Source: Methylacidiphilaceae bacterium UBA1321
GTDB lineage: Bacteria > Verrucomicrobiota > Verrucomicrobiia > Methylacidiphilales > UBA1321
Reading direction: 5' to 3'
NCBI GenBank assembly: GCA_002306945.1
Contig: DBTH01000239.1
Coordinates: forward strand, 1 to 21,313
DNA length: 21,313 bases
The notes beneath the pieces were generated by a model that did not search any database, was not told the origin of the DNA, and worked only from the letters and a program-made list of their open reading frames with translations. Positions within the stretch are counted from its first letter, which is position 1; each line of letters opens with the position of its first letter. A program made the position numbers and the translations under genes. Shown here piece by piece: positions 15,056-21,313 of the stretch.

Positions 15056-16750
15056 TCAGGGGACATACTCGAAGAGTTTGCAATCCTTGTCGACGGCGCG
15101 GAGCCGGAAGCGGGTGGGAATGGCGAAGCCCCCGTCGAGTCGTTCGACTACGGTTTCTTCCAGAAATTTCTGTGAAGCGGTGCGGGGATCGTTTTTCTTG
15201 TCTGTGCTGGCGGGATGAGTGGGTAGACCGAGAATCTGGCGTGAGTTGAGTAATGTGCGTTCCGGGATGTAGACGATCACCCAGCGGACTTTGCGGTGTT
15301 GGAGGATTTCATCGGCCTCAATCCATGAAGTCGTCGTGAAGAACCGCGCGGTGTCGACTATGCCGGAGATCGTCATGTGGCTGCTGCCGGCAAGAATCGG
15401 CTGGCCTGAATAATAGAGCAGCGCGGGCGAGAGCCACCATGGGGCGAGAAGTCCCTGATTTTCACTCGTGGAATTTTTCGCCGCCTCACGGATGGCCAGA
15501 CCGATATGGCGGAGTTGAGGAGTGGGTGTGGGCTCCTTTTCGTCGATGGCGTTCATGTCGTGGCCGATGCTGTAGAGGACGCCGATGATGAGAATGGAGA
15601 GAAGAAGACGGCGCAGCCAGACGATGGTTTCGCGTGCGTACCAGCCGGACAAGAGAAGAAGTTGGGCGAAAGCGGCGAAGTAAAGCCAGCGCGATTGGAA
15701 AAACGCGGCGGCGCTGAGCGCGGCACAGAATATAACGACAAACCAGTCTTCCTTGCGACTCTTGCCGCAAAGGAGGTAGCGGACGATGAAAAGCGGTAGA
15801 AGCCAGAGCCCGAAGGTGAAGTAGACAGTGATGCCGAACGCGTCGGTGCTGCGAAGTTCGCCAATCGTTCCAAGCCAGCGGGTGAGATAGGAATCAAGCT
15901 CGGCGGGAGGCCGGTGCAGGTGGAAGCCTTCGACGGCAAACGAGACGAGGAGAATCGAAATGGCTCCAGCGAGAAAAGGGAGTTGCTCGCGTCGGCGGAC
16001 GATGAGGTTGAAGACGATCAACGCAACGAGGAGAATGAGCGGTTCGTAGAAGGTATCCCACAGGGCCAGTCCCCAGAGAATTCCGGCGAAGAGAGCGGGC
16101 TTGTTTGTGTTGGCCCAGATGACGGAGAGTTTTTGGAGCGGCGTTGCGGTGGCTGCCGGAAGTTTTTTAAGACGCTGCTTGTCGGCCTTTTCCCATTCGG
16201 GTTCGTGCCAGCGCCAGAGTTCGAGACAGAAGGCGGCAGCGATCAGAGCCAGCGTCAGACTTTGATGGTCGGGCCGGGCGAAGGGCGTGGCCCAGATCAT
16301 GCCGGGCAGGCAGGCCGCGCCGAAAAGCAGCAGGGCTTGAGAGCGGAGTGGAAGTCCCTTGCCCCACCAGAAGAGGAAAAGAGTGAGAGCCACGTAGAGC
16401 GCGGGCGAGACCAGTGCCCCGGCCCAGTCGAGCGGATGGGAGAAGAAAATTTTGGCGGGCAGGTAGAGCGAGAGGATGAGGTAATCGAATGGCGCGGTGG
16501 TTGTCGGGAAAATGCCGATGGGGTAGTTCTCCTGGGGATGAAAACGCTGGATGAGGCCCTGGCCGTCGAGGATGCGTTGGACGCGGGCCAGCCGGGCGTA
16601 GGCGTCAGCTTCGACCTGGTAGACGACGGCGTGAAGTTGTCCCTGGGAATCTTTTTCGGCGTCGAGCCAGTCGGAGGCGTAGTAGTCGCGCAGGTAGAGG
16701 CCGAGGAGCAGACTGGTGAAGAGGAAAATCCAGGGGAGTGCGCGTCGCAT
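15056..16750 (-). CDS. STT3-like GT-C membrane glycosyltransferase
   Basis: A 564-residue polytopic membrane protein. The first hydrophobic segment, ALPWIFLFTSLLLGLYL at about 4-20, is followed by an extracytoplasmic acidic loop with EADAYARLARVQ (about 47-58). Then come many membrane segments and a soluble C-terminal region. Features shared with oligosaccharyltransferase STT3 and other GT-C enzymes are the acidic/Tyr loop motif, ATPFARPDHQSL (compare the DHH segment), and APWWLSPALLYYSG near 437-450, which stands where STT3 has WWDxG. The Asp of WWD is replaced by Leu, so glycan transfer to Asn is not assured. The function is probably sugar transfer from a polyprenyl-phosphate donor in the periplasm. 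The ATG at 16750 is preferred; a start at 16792 lies in the flanking repeat. It is convergent with the addA-like gene, and the terminator of the DUF1844 gene isolates it upstream. Confidence 0.72.
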   Translation of the reverse strand: MRRALPWIFLFTSLLLGLYLRDYYASDWLDAEKDSQGQLHAVVYQVEADAYARLARVQRILDGQGLIQRFHPQENYPIGIFPTTTAPFDYLILSLYLPAKIFFSHPLDWAGALVSPALYVALTLFLFWWGKGLPLRSQALLLFGAACLPGMIWATPFARPDHQSLTLALIAAAFCLELWRWHEPEWEKADKQRLKKLPAATATPLQKLSVIWANTNKPALFAGILWGLALWDTFYEPLILLVALIVFNLIVRRREQLPFLAGAISILLVSFAVEGFHLHRPPAELDSYLTRWLGTIGELRSTDAFGITVYFTFGLWLLPLFIVRYLLCGKSRKEDWFVVIFCAALSAAAFFQSRWLYFAAFAQLLLLSGWYARETIVWLRRLLLSILIIGVLYSIGHDMNAIDEKEPTPTPQLRHIGLAIREAAKNSTSENQGLLAPWWLSPALLYYSGQPILAGSSHMTISGIVDTARFFTTTSWIEADEILQHRKVRWVIVYIPERTLLNSRQILGLPTHPASTDKKNDPRTASQKFLEETVVERLDGGFAIPTRFRLRAVDKDCKLFEYVP

Positions 16751-16793
16751 GGGGTGTTTTTTTGAAACTAAAAGTACGCCGCCGAATTGCAAG

Positions 16794-16814
16794 AAAGGCT
16801 TATCAGGAACTCAG
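16794..16814. repeat. Right copy of inverted repeat flanking STT3-like gene
   Basis: Begins AAAGGCTTATCAGGAACT. It is the inverted partner of 15018-15038 with one mismatch. It lies 44 bp upstream of the STT3-like start, directly followed by the GGAATTC/AAGGAAGGGA stretch and a second relic at 16844. Confidence 0.8.
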
Positions 16815-16843
16815 GAATTCAAGGAAGGGAAAACGGGAAAGGC

Positions 16844-16877
16844 TATTAGACGGAATTAACGGAATTTACAGAATGGG
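16844..16877. repeat. Degenerate TATTAGACGG...GAATGGG relic
   Basis: Contains TATTAGACGGAATTAACGG, then AATTTACAG and AATGGG. It is the clearest copy of the family also seen at 8644-8675 and loosely near 3405-3440. Internal units of the type GGAATTAAC and GGAATTTAC suggest decay from a short tandem repeat. It lies in the gap upstream of the STT3-like gene. Confidence 0.65.
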
Positions 16878-16888
16878 ATATGTCTTTC

Positions 16889-16933
16889 GGAAAAAAAGAA
16901 AAAGCCGGAGACGCGCAGTGCGATCTCCGGCTT
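16889..16933 (-). terminator. Rho-independent terminator of DUF1844 operon
   Basis: On the minus strand the perfect 10-bp stem AAGCCGGAGA/TCTCCGGCTT (16902-16911 with 16924-16933) encloses a 12-nt loop that can add three inner pairs. It is followed by a T-rich run (TTTTTCTTTTTTT). It starts 18 bp after the DUF1844 stop. Confidence 0.92.
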
Positions 16934-16950
16934 ATTTTGTGACGGGAAAA

Positions 16951-17436
16951 TCAATTGTAAGTTTTGGTGAACTTCTTTTTGTTCTCGTGTTCTTCGGGGG
17001 CGCTTGGGGTGATGGGGCCGTTGGCGGCCGGTGCAGGTTGGGAGGGGTGTTGCGGCTGCGGCTCGGGTTGATGAGTGGGTTGCGGCTCGGGTTCTTCCTC
17101 GAATTCGGGTTCGACGGGTTGTTGAGCGGTATGGCGGGGCATCATGCTGGCGGGAGTGCCGCCGCTGGCCTGGACGAAGGCGAGGCGGACGCGGGAGAGG
17201 GCTTGTTCGAGGATGTTGGCTTCCTGTTCGCTGAGGTTGCCGCGGGTTTTTTCCTGAATCATTTCGAGTTGGTCGATGAGCATGCGACCGCCTTCGAGGT
17301 TCGGCGGCATGGTATCGCCTTCGGGAGTGGGATTGCCCAGTACAAAGAGAATTTGCTGGGCTTGCATGATGATGAATTGTACGAAACGCTGGGCCATTTC
17401 GGTGGCGTTGGCGGTGTTTTTCTGGACTTCGGCCAT
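16951..17436 (-). CDS. DUF1844 family protein
   Basis: A 161-residue protein. The N-terminal 90 residues match the DUF1844 pattern: a helix with MAQRFVQFIIMQAQQILFVLG, then an acidic PNLEGGRMLIDQLEMI segment and EQEANILEQALSRVRLAFV. The remaining 70 residues are a low-complexity tail rich in Pro, Glu and Gln (PEFEEEPEPQPTHQPEPQPQ), ending in a basic KKKFTK. No signal peptide or membrane span is present, so it is a cytoplasmic small helical protein. The family has no established function. An AAGGA ribosome binding site sits upstream of the ATG at 17436. It is the last gene before a strong terminator, and the M16 peptidase gene ends 94 bp upstream on the same strand. No sign of truncation is seen. 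Confidence 0.85.
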   Translation of the reverse strand: MAEVQKNTANATEMAQRFVQFIIMQAQQILFVLGNPTPEGDTMPPNLEGGRMLIDQLEMIQEKTRGNLSEQEANILEQALSRVRLAFVQASGGTPASMMPRHTAQQPVEPEFEEEPEPQPTHQPEPQPQHPSQPAPAANGPITPSAPEEHENKKKFTKTYN

Positions 17437-17530
17437 GGGGAATTCCTTTGTCTTGGTTTATCTGAAAATTAGCAGATGCAGGTTAAGTCGAAAGTTAAAA
17501 CTTCAATTTTTACCACGGGCCAGGCGCGGA

Positions 17531-20110
17531 TTATTGCGGGCTGACCGTGGCGATGACGCAACCGGGAACGGTGAAATACTTTTTGGCGGCGGCGTTGATT
17601 TCGTCGAGGGAAAGGTTTTTCAGGCGCTGCTGGCGTTTGGCGTTGTAATCGTAGCCGAGGCCGAACATTTCGTCGAGGGCGGCACCGTAGATGACGTGCG
17701 AGGGATTTTGCGCTTCGATTTTTTCCTGACTGAGCATTTTCGAGCGGGCGCGGTTGAGTTCGGTTTCGGTCAGGCCGGATTGGGCGATGACGGCGATTTC
17801 CTTGAGCAGCGCTTCTTCGATGAGCGCGCGTTTCTTCGGATCGGTGCCGACGTAGAAGAAGAAGTAGCCGCCAGCCAGGGCGAGATATTGGGAGGCGCCG
17901 ACGAAGTAGGCGAGGCCGAGTTCTTCGCGGATCTTGATGAAGAGGCGGGAGCCGAGATCGGAGAGGGCTTCCTCAATGACGCTGAGAAGGAGTAAATCGG
18001 GATGGGTCAACGGCGCGGTGGGGAAGGCGATCTGGATGACGGCTTGTTCTTTTTCGACGATTTTTTCGACGCGCACCGGTTCGGTCAGGAGACGGTAGGG
18101 GGAAGGAATGGAGGAAAGGGCGGCGCTAGCAGCGGGAAGTTGGCCGAGGGTATCGCGGGTGGTTTGTTCGAAGGCGGAGGAATCGACCGGCCCGGCGACG
18201 GTGAGAATGAGGGACTGGTTGAGAAGGTGGGCGCGGCTGTAGCGTTCGATGTCGGCCAGGGTGATGGTCTGGACGCTGTTCTCGGTGCCGAGGGTGGGAT
18301 TGGCGTAGGGATGGCCGGGGTAGAGTGTCTCGCGAACGAGATTGCGCACGAGCGCCATGGGGTGATCGTTTTCGTTTTTGATGTTGGCCAGTTGCTTGCG
18401 CTTCTCGGTCTGGAGTTCGTTTTCGCTGAAGGCGGGTTCGGTGAGGATTTCGAGAAGAATTTCGGTGCCGCGTTTCCAGTCTTGCGAGAGAAGCTCGATG
18501 CCGATCATGGCGCTGTTGTTGCCGGAATCGGAGGAGAGGGAGCCGCCGAGGGCTTCGACGTCGAGGGCGAGTTGTTCGGCGGTGCGGCGGCGTGTGCCTT
18601 TGGTGAGAAGCTGGGCGGCGAGGCGGTTGATCCCCGCGAGTCCCTTCGGTTCGTGGAGCAGACCGCCTTTTCCGAGGGCGGTGCGCAGGGCGACGAGGGG
18701 AAGAGTGTCGGTTGCGAGAGACAGACCGTGAATGTTGTGGCCGAGTGAAAGCGGTTTGACGGCGGGAGGCTGCGGTGTGATCGGCGAGGTGGCCACAGTG
18801 CTGGAAGAGGCGGTGGCGGGAGCGATCTCGACGAGGGTGCGGGTCTGGTCGAGGAGATATTCGCGGGCGACGCGGGTGACGTCTTCGGGTGTGACGGTCT
18901 GGAGTCGTTCGAGGTAATGCGCGCTGAAGAGGGGATCGCGATTGGCGAGCCAGCCGCGGCCCAGGCTTGCGGCCTTGCCCGACATGGTCTTCATCGAATG
19001 AAGCTGTTGAAGGAGGCTCAGGCGGCGGGCGCGATCGATTTCGTTATGGCTCGGAGTTTCCGCTTTGATCTGTTCCAACTGGCGGTGAATTTCCTCAAGG
19101 AGCGCGGCGTGCTTGCCTGGAGCGTAACGGGCTTCGATGCCCCAGAGACCGGTTTGAATCGGAGCGAAGGTGAAGGCCTCGATGTCCTCGGCGAGGCCGG
19201 ATTTTTCCACGCAGGAGAGATTGAGGCGCGAACTGCGGCCGTTGCCGATGAGGATCGAGAGGACGTCGAGGGCCGGGATGTCTTCGTGGTTGAGGCCGGG
19301 GATGGCGAAGGTGACGGCAAGGCGGGAGAGTTCGGTGGGGAAAGGCAGAAAGGCGGTGCGGGGGGCTTGTTGCGCCGGTTCGTTGGGAACGTAGACGTCT
19401 TCGAGCCGGTGGCGCGGGACATGACTACAGAGTTTTTCGGCTTCGGCGAAGACTTCTTCCGCGGTCACCGCGCCGCAGACGATGAGGGTCAGGTTTTGAA
19501 CGGTGTAACGTTCGTGGTAGTAGGAGAGCAGATCGTCGCGGGTGATCTGGTTGTAGAGGTCGAGCAGGCCGATGACGGGGAAGCGGTAGGGGTGCTTCGT
19601 GTAGGCGGTGCGGAACAATAGGCGACCGAGTTCGCGGTCGGGATTGTCCTGGCCCATGGCGAATTCGCGCCGGATGACTTCCTGTTCCTTGTCGAACTCG
19701 TCGGCAGGGAGGGTGGAGTGGAGCATCGAATCGCTGAGAATTTCGAGGGCCGAACGCCAGCCTTCGGCGGGAAGATCGACGTGGTAGACGGTGCGGTCGA
19801 AGGAGGTGTAGGCGTTGAGGTGGCCGCCCAGGTCGTGGATTTGCTGCGCCATGGCAGAATTGCCACGGGTGGGCGTGCCCTTGAACATCATGTGTTCGAG
19901 GAAGTGGGAGATGCCGCTGCCGAGGAAACGGTTTTCGTGGATGCTGCCGGTGGCGACCCAATACTGGATTGAAACAACGGGTGCGGAGAAATCGCTTTGA
20001 ACGACCAGATTCAGGCCGTTTTCGAGTTCGTGGGTGCGGATGGAGGCCGGGGGCAGGGTGGTGATGGCGGCGTTGGCTGACGGAGTCAACCCTTCGTTTG
20101 CGATGCCCAC
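17531..20110 (-). CDS. M16 zinc peptidase, two-domain
   Basis: An 859-residue insulinase/pitrilysin-family peptidase with two tandem M16 halves. The first half is the active one. HFLEH at 69-73 is the inverted zinc motif HxxEH with catalytic Glu72. The downstream FDKEQEVIRREFAMG supplies the third zinc ligand Glu. The second half (from about residue 450) keeps the fold, but its equivalent segment reads LAGINRLAAQLLTKGT, so zinc ligands are gone. It instead has the substrate-gripping type segment LGLAYFVGASQY near the C-terminus. Such enzymes degrade peptides or process proteins. No classical signal peptide is seen, so a cytoplasmic location is likely. The start is a GTG at 20110, five nt after the Minf_1886 stop, with no Shine-Dalgarno sequence, so coupled translation is likely. 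No in-frame Met precedes the catalytic region, which supports this start. Confidence 0.9.
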   Translation of the reverse strand: MGIANEGLTPSANAAITTLPPASIRTHELENGLNLVVQSDFSAPVVSIQYWVATGSIHENRFLGSGISHFLEHMMFKGTPTRGNSAMAQQIHDLGGHLNAYTSFDRTVYHVDLPAEGWRSALEILSDSMLHSTLPADEFDKEQEVIRREFAMGQDNPDRELGRLLFRTAYTKHPYRFPVIGLLDLYNQITRDDLLSYYHERYTVQNLTLIVCGAVTAEEVFAEAEKLCSHVPRHRLEDVYVPNEPAQQAPRTAFLPFPTELSRLAVTFAIPGLNHEDIPALDVLSILIGNGRSSRLNLSCVEKSGLAEDIEAFTFAPIQTGLWGIEARYAPGKHAALLEEIHRQLEQIKAETPSHNEIDRARRLSLLQQLHSMKTMSGKAASLGRGWLANRDPLFSAHYLERLQTVTPEDVTRVAREYLLDQTRTLVEIAPATASSSTVATSPITPQPPAVKPLSLGHNIHGLSLATDTLPLVALRTALGKGGLLHEPKGLAGINRLAAQLLTKGTRRRTAEQLALDVEALGGSLSSDSGNNSAMIGIELLSQDWKRGTEILLEILTEPAFSENELQTEKRKQLANIKNENDHPMALVRNLVRETLYPGHPYANPTLGTENSVQTITLADIERYSRAHLLNQSLILTVAGPVDSSAFEQTTRDTLGQLPAASAALSSIPSPYRLLTEPVRVEKIVEKEQAVIQIAFPTAPLTHPDLLLLSVIEEALSDLGSRLFIKIREELGLAYFVGASQYLALAGGYFFFYVGTDPKKRALIEEALLKEIAVIAQSGLTETELNRARSKMLSQEKIEAQNPSHVIYGAALDEMFGLGYDYNAKRQQRLKNLSLDEINAAAKKYFTVPGCVIATVSPQ

Positions 20111-20115
20111 AAGCT

Positions 20116-20595
20116 TCAGAGGGTGGTAGTCCCCGTCGAGGAGTGTTTGTTGTTGCCGGGGCGCTTTTTAGCTGTCGTGCTGCGGCGGGTTTTGCCCGCA
20201 GGAGCGTTGTCGCGGCGCGGTTCGAAGGGCTTCACGAAAGCATCATCGAAATTGAAGCCGTTCTTGAAGTCGTTCTGGGAATCGGTGTCGGTCTTGCCGA
20301 GGACGCCGCTGCTGACGAGATTGAAAACGATGCGACCGAAGTCTTCGCAGGATTTGACGCCCCACATATTGAGCAACATTTTGCTCATGGGGCCGTATTC
20401 CTTGAGGGCGTAGTCGCGCAGGCCGTTGAGGAGTTCCTGACCGCTGACATGGCGGTTGCCGTTCTGGCCGTGGCGCTTGAGAGACTTGAGGGTATGATCG
20501 AGCCCCTCACGAACGAAGGAATAAACTTCCGGATCGTACAGGGAGTCTTTCCTGCAAATTTCGTTGACCACATCCGAAAAGTTCAACTTCGACAT
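20116..20595 (-). CDS. Minf_1886 family protein
   Basis: A 159-residue protein. Residues 1 to about 125 match the Minf_1886 family named from Methylacidiphilum: FSDVVNEICRKDSLYDPEVY, VREGLDHTLK, HVSGQELLNGLRDYALKEYG and MLLNMWGVKSCEDFGRIVFN. The tail (from about 130) is basic and Ser/Thr/Lys-rich (KTRRSTTAKKRPGNN), possibly nucleic-acid-binding or flexible (inference). The family's function is unknown. The start is the ATG at 20595, two nt after the stop of a 46-residue membrane peptide, and the stop is five nt before the M16 start. The spacing argues for one mRNA. An alternative upstream start at 20778 would fully overlap the membrane peptide and is rejected. Confidence 0.88.
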   Translation of the reverse strand: MSKLNFSDVVNEICRKDSLYDPEVYSFVREGLDHTLKSLKRHGQNGNRHVSGQELLNGLRDYALKEYGPMSKMLLNMWGVKSCEDFGRIVFNLVSSGVLGKTDTDSQNDFKNGFNFDDAFVKPFEPRRDNAPAGKTRRSTTAKKRPGNNKHSSTGTTTL

Positions 20596-20597
20596 AC

Positions 20598-20738
20598 TTA
20601 TTGATTCGTAATATCTGGTAAATTCTTGAGGCTTTCGGCACGCGCTGACCGCACCGAGTGAACGATGCCACCGAGAAGCAGAATCGCAAGCAGAAATGCG
20701 AGGACAGTTTGTTCTTTGGCGGTAAGGAGGGGTTTCAT
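20598..20738 (-). CDS. 46-residue single-pass membrane peptide
   Basis: A 46-residue ORF with a cytoplasmic-type N-terminus MKPLLTAKEQ, one hydrophobic helix (about residues 11-26, TVLAFLLAILLLGGIV) and a positively charged short tail HSVRSARAESLKN. No domain is recognised. It resembles the membrane anchor seen at the N-terminus of ComEA-like proteins, but no helix-hairpin-helix follows. Start: the ATG at 20738, about 12 nt downstream of a candidate -10 box; longer in-frame starts would lie upstream of that promoter. It ends two nt before the Minf_1886 ATG, suggesting translational coupling and a role as an anchor or partner (inference). Confidence 0.6.
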   Translation of the reverse strand: MKPLLTAKEQTVLAFLLAILLLGGIVHSVRSARAESLKNLPDITNQ

Positions 20739-20750
20739 CCGTCTGAAGGC

Positions 20751-20778
20751 AGTATACCCCCTTGTCGCCATCTTGCAA
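20751..20778 (-). promoter_or_regulatory. Candidate sigma70-type promoter of membrane peptide operon
   Basis: On the minus strand TTGCAA (20773-20778) and TATACT (20751-20756) are separated by 16 bp; the -10 differs from TATAAT at one base. The ATG at 20738 lies 12 bp beyond the -10, so the leader would be only a few nucleotides. That matches the lack of a Shine-Dalgarno sequence. Confidence 0.6.
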
Positions 20779-20856
20779 AGCGATTGCGCAGAAGGATTGC
20801 CGGAGCCTATCGCCATCAAGATTGGGTTGGCTCCAGATCGTTTGTGTTAAATCTGG

Positions 20857-20901
20857 AAAAAAACGAAAAAACGTCGAACCGCCTTGTGGGCGATTCGACG
20901 T
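20857..20901 (-). terminator. Rho-independent terminator of DxDxDGD gene
   Basis: On the minus strand an 8-bp stem ACGTCGAA/TTCGACGT (20871-20878 with 20894-20901) plus four inner pairs (CGCC/GGCG) is followed by TTTTTTCGTTTTTTT. It is 26 bp after the stop of the 90-residue gene and ends that transcript. Confidence 0.9.
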
Positions 20902-20926
20902 CGTGTGCGCTTTTCTAAAGATCCTA

Positions 20927-21199
20927 TTATTGAGACGAATAGGTTTTCTGAAGCATTTGCTGCTGAGGACTCAATCCGCTGGCTGTGGACGGATTGGTTC
21001 CGGTGTCGCCATCGTGATCGGTATCGCCGATGGTGTTACCGGAAATGCTCACGCTGTCTCCATCGTGATCTTTGTCGGTCGAGCTCGATGCCTGAGGGGC
21101 GGCTGTCGATGTCTTGGGTGCGTGGAGATGTGTCTTGCCGGCTGGGTTGAAGGAAGCCTGGCTGAAATACGAACCGCTCCCGATGTTGTATATGGACAT
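20927..21199 (-). CDS. 90-residue protein with two DxDxDGD loops
   Basis: No family is recognised. The 90-residue, low-complexity, soluble-looking protein has two near-identical acidic loops, DKDHDGDSV at 42-50 and DTDHDGDTG at 59-67. Each has Asp at alternate positions followed by Gly-Asp, the pattern of EF-hand or dockerin-like calcium sites. The rest is rich in Ser, Thr, Gln and Ala; the N-terminus is MSIYNIGSGSYFSQ. No signal peptide is visible and there are no cysteines. Calcium binding is an inference from the loops; full EF-hands need flanking helices, which are not evident. AAGGGA is seven nt upstream of the ATG at 21199. Its own terminator at 20857-20901 and a 14-bp inverted repeat upstream show an independent unit. 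Confidence 0.75.
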   Translation of the reverse strand: MSIYNIGSGSYFSQASFNPAGKTHLHAPKTSTAAPQASSSTDKDHDGDSVSISGNTIGDTDHDGDTGTNPSTASGLSPQQQMLQKTYSSQ

Positions 21200-21242
21200 G
21201 TTGTTCCCTTGTGTAGTTTTGACAGCTCATTCCGAGATAAGC

Positions 21243-21283
21243 TGAATTAGTTTTTAATTGTATCGAATATAAAAACTAATTCA
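21243..21283. promoter_or_regulatory. 14-bp perfect inverted repeat upstream of DxDxDGD gene
   Basis: TGAATTAGTTTTTA (21243-21256) and TAAAAACTAATTCA (21270-21283) are exact reverse complements separated by 13 bp. The AT-rich palindrome lies 44-84 bp before the start codon, where an operator for a dimeric regulator or a leader hairpin would be placed. It could not be assigned to a known regulator. Confidence 0.7.
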
Positions 21284-21313
21284 TTGCAAATAAATCCAAA
21301 AGGTAATCCTCCA

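Noticed and set aside
20116..20778. Long 220-residue version of Minf_1886
   Set aside because: It would begin inside the candidate promoter and overlap the membrane peptide; the extra N-terminus does not look like the family.
21036..21230. 64-residue minus-strand frame
   Set aside because: It is another frame over the DxDxDGD gene, with a poorer start and no domain.

Overview
The window looks like a chromosomal segment of a PVC-group bacterium, most likely Verrucomicrobiota. This is an inference. It rests on a Minf_1886-family gene (a family named after Methylacidiphilum infernorum), weak or absent Shine-Dalgarno sequences at many starts, fairly high GC, and long spurious antisense frames over the real genes. 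No rRNA, tRNA, CRISPR array, transposase, integrase or phage gene was seen. The window reads as housekeeping and envelope genes separated by degenerate repeat relics.

Layout, left to right. (1) 89-8636, all minus strand, transcribed right to left: a UbiD-type decarboxylase, a metallo-beta-lactamase/beta-CASP RNA nuclease, a NodB polysaccharide deacetylase, a stand-alone LON substrate-binding-domain protein, then a DUF2334 deacetylase-like protein overlapping by 14 bp a two-domain PHP plus GT4 glycosyltransferase. Two gaps interrupt this block. The 702-bp gap at 3216-3917 and the 244-bp gap at 5407-5650 hold only repeats and hairpins. (2) 8744-14940, plus strand: a two-gene operon with a 4-bp ATGA overlap. 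It encodes an AddB-like nuclease/inactive-helicase protein and an AddA-like UvrD helicase-nuclease, presumably a recombination and double-strand-break repair complex. It diverges from ubiD across 107 bp. (3) 15056-16750, minus: a polytopic GT-C/STT3-like membrane glycosyltransferase, convergent with addA and flanked by an inverted repeat. (4) 16951-20738, minus: a likely operon of a 46-residue single-pass membrane peptide, a Minf_1886 protein, a two-domain M16 zinc peptidase and a DUF1844 protein. It has a candidate sigma70-type promoter at 20751-20778 and ends in a clear intrinsic terminator at 16889-16933. (5) 20927-21199, minus: a 90-residue protein with two DxDxDGD loops. It has its own terminator, and a 14-bp perfect inverted repeat lies upstream.

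The envelope/carbohydrate theme (two deacetylases, PHP-GT4, STT3-like GT-C) and the nucleic-acid theme (AddAB-like pair, beta-CASP nuclease) are the only functional groupings I can support. I found no defence island or new multi-gene system. The least explained items are the small DxDxDGD protein with its palindromic upstream site, the 46-residue membrane peptide coupled to Minf_1886, and the families of degenerate intergenic repeats. Positions 1-88 show nothing recognisable.
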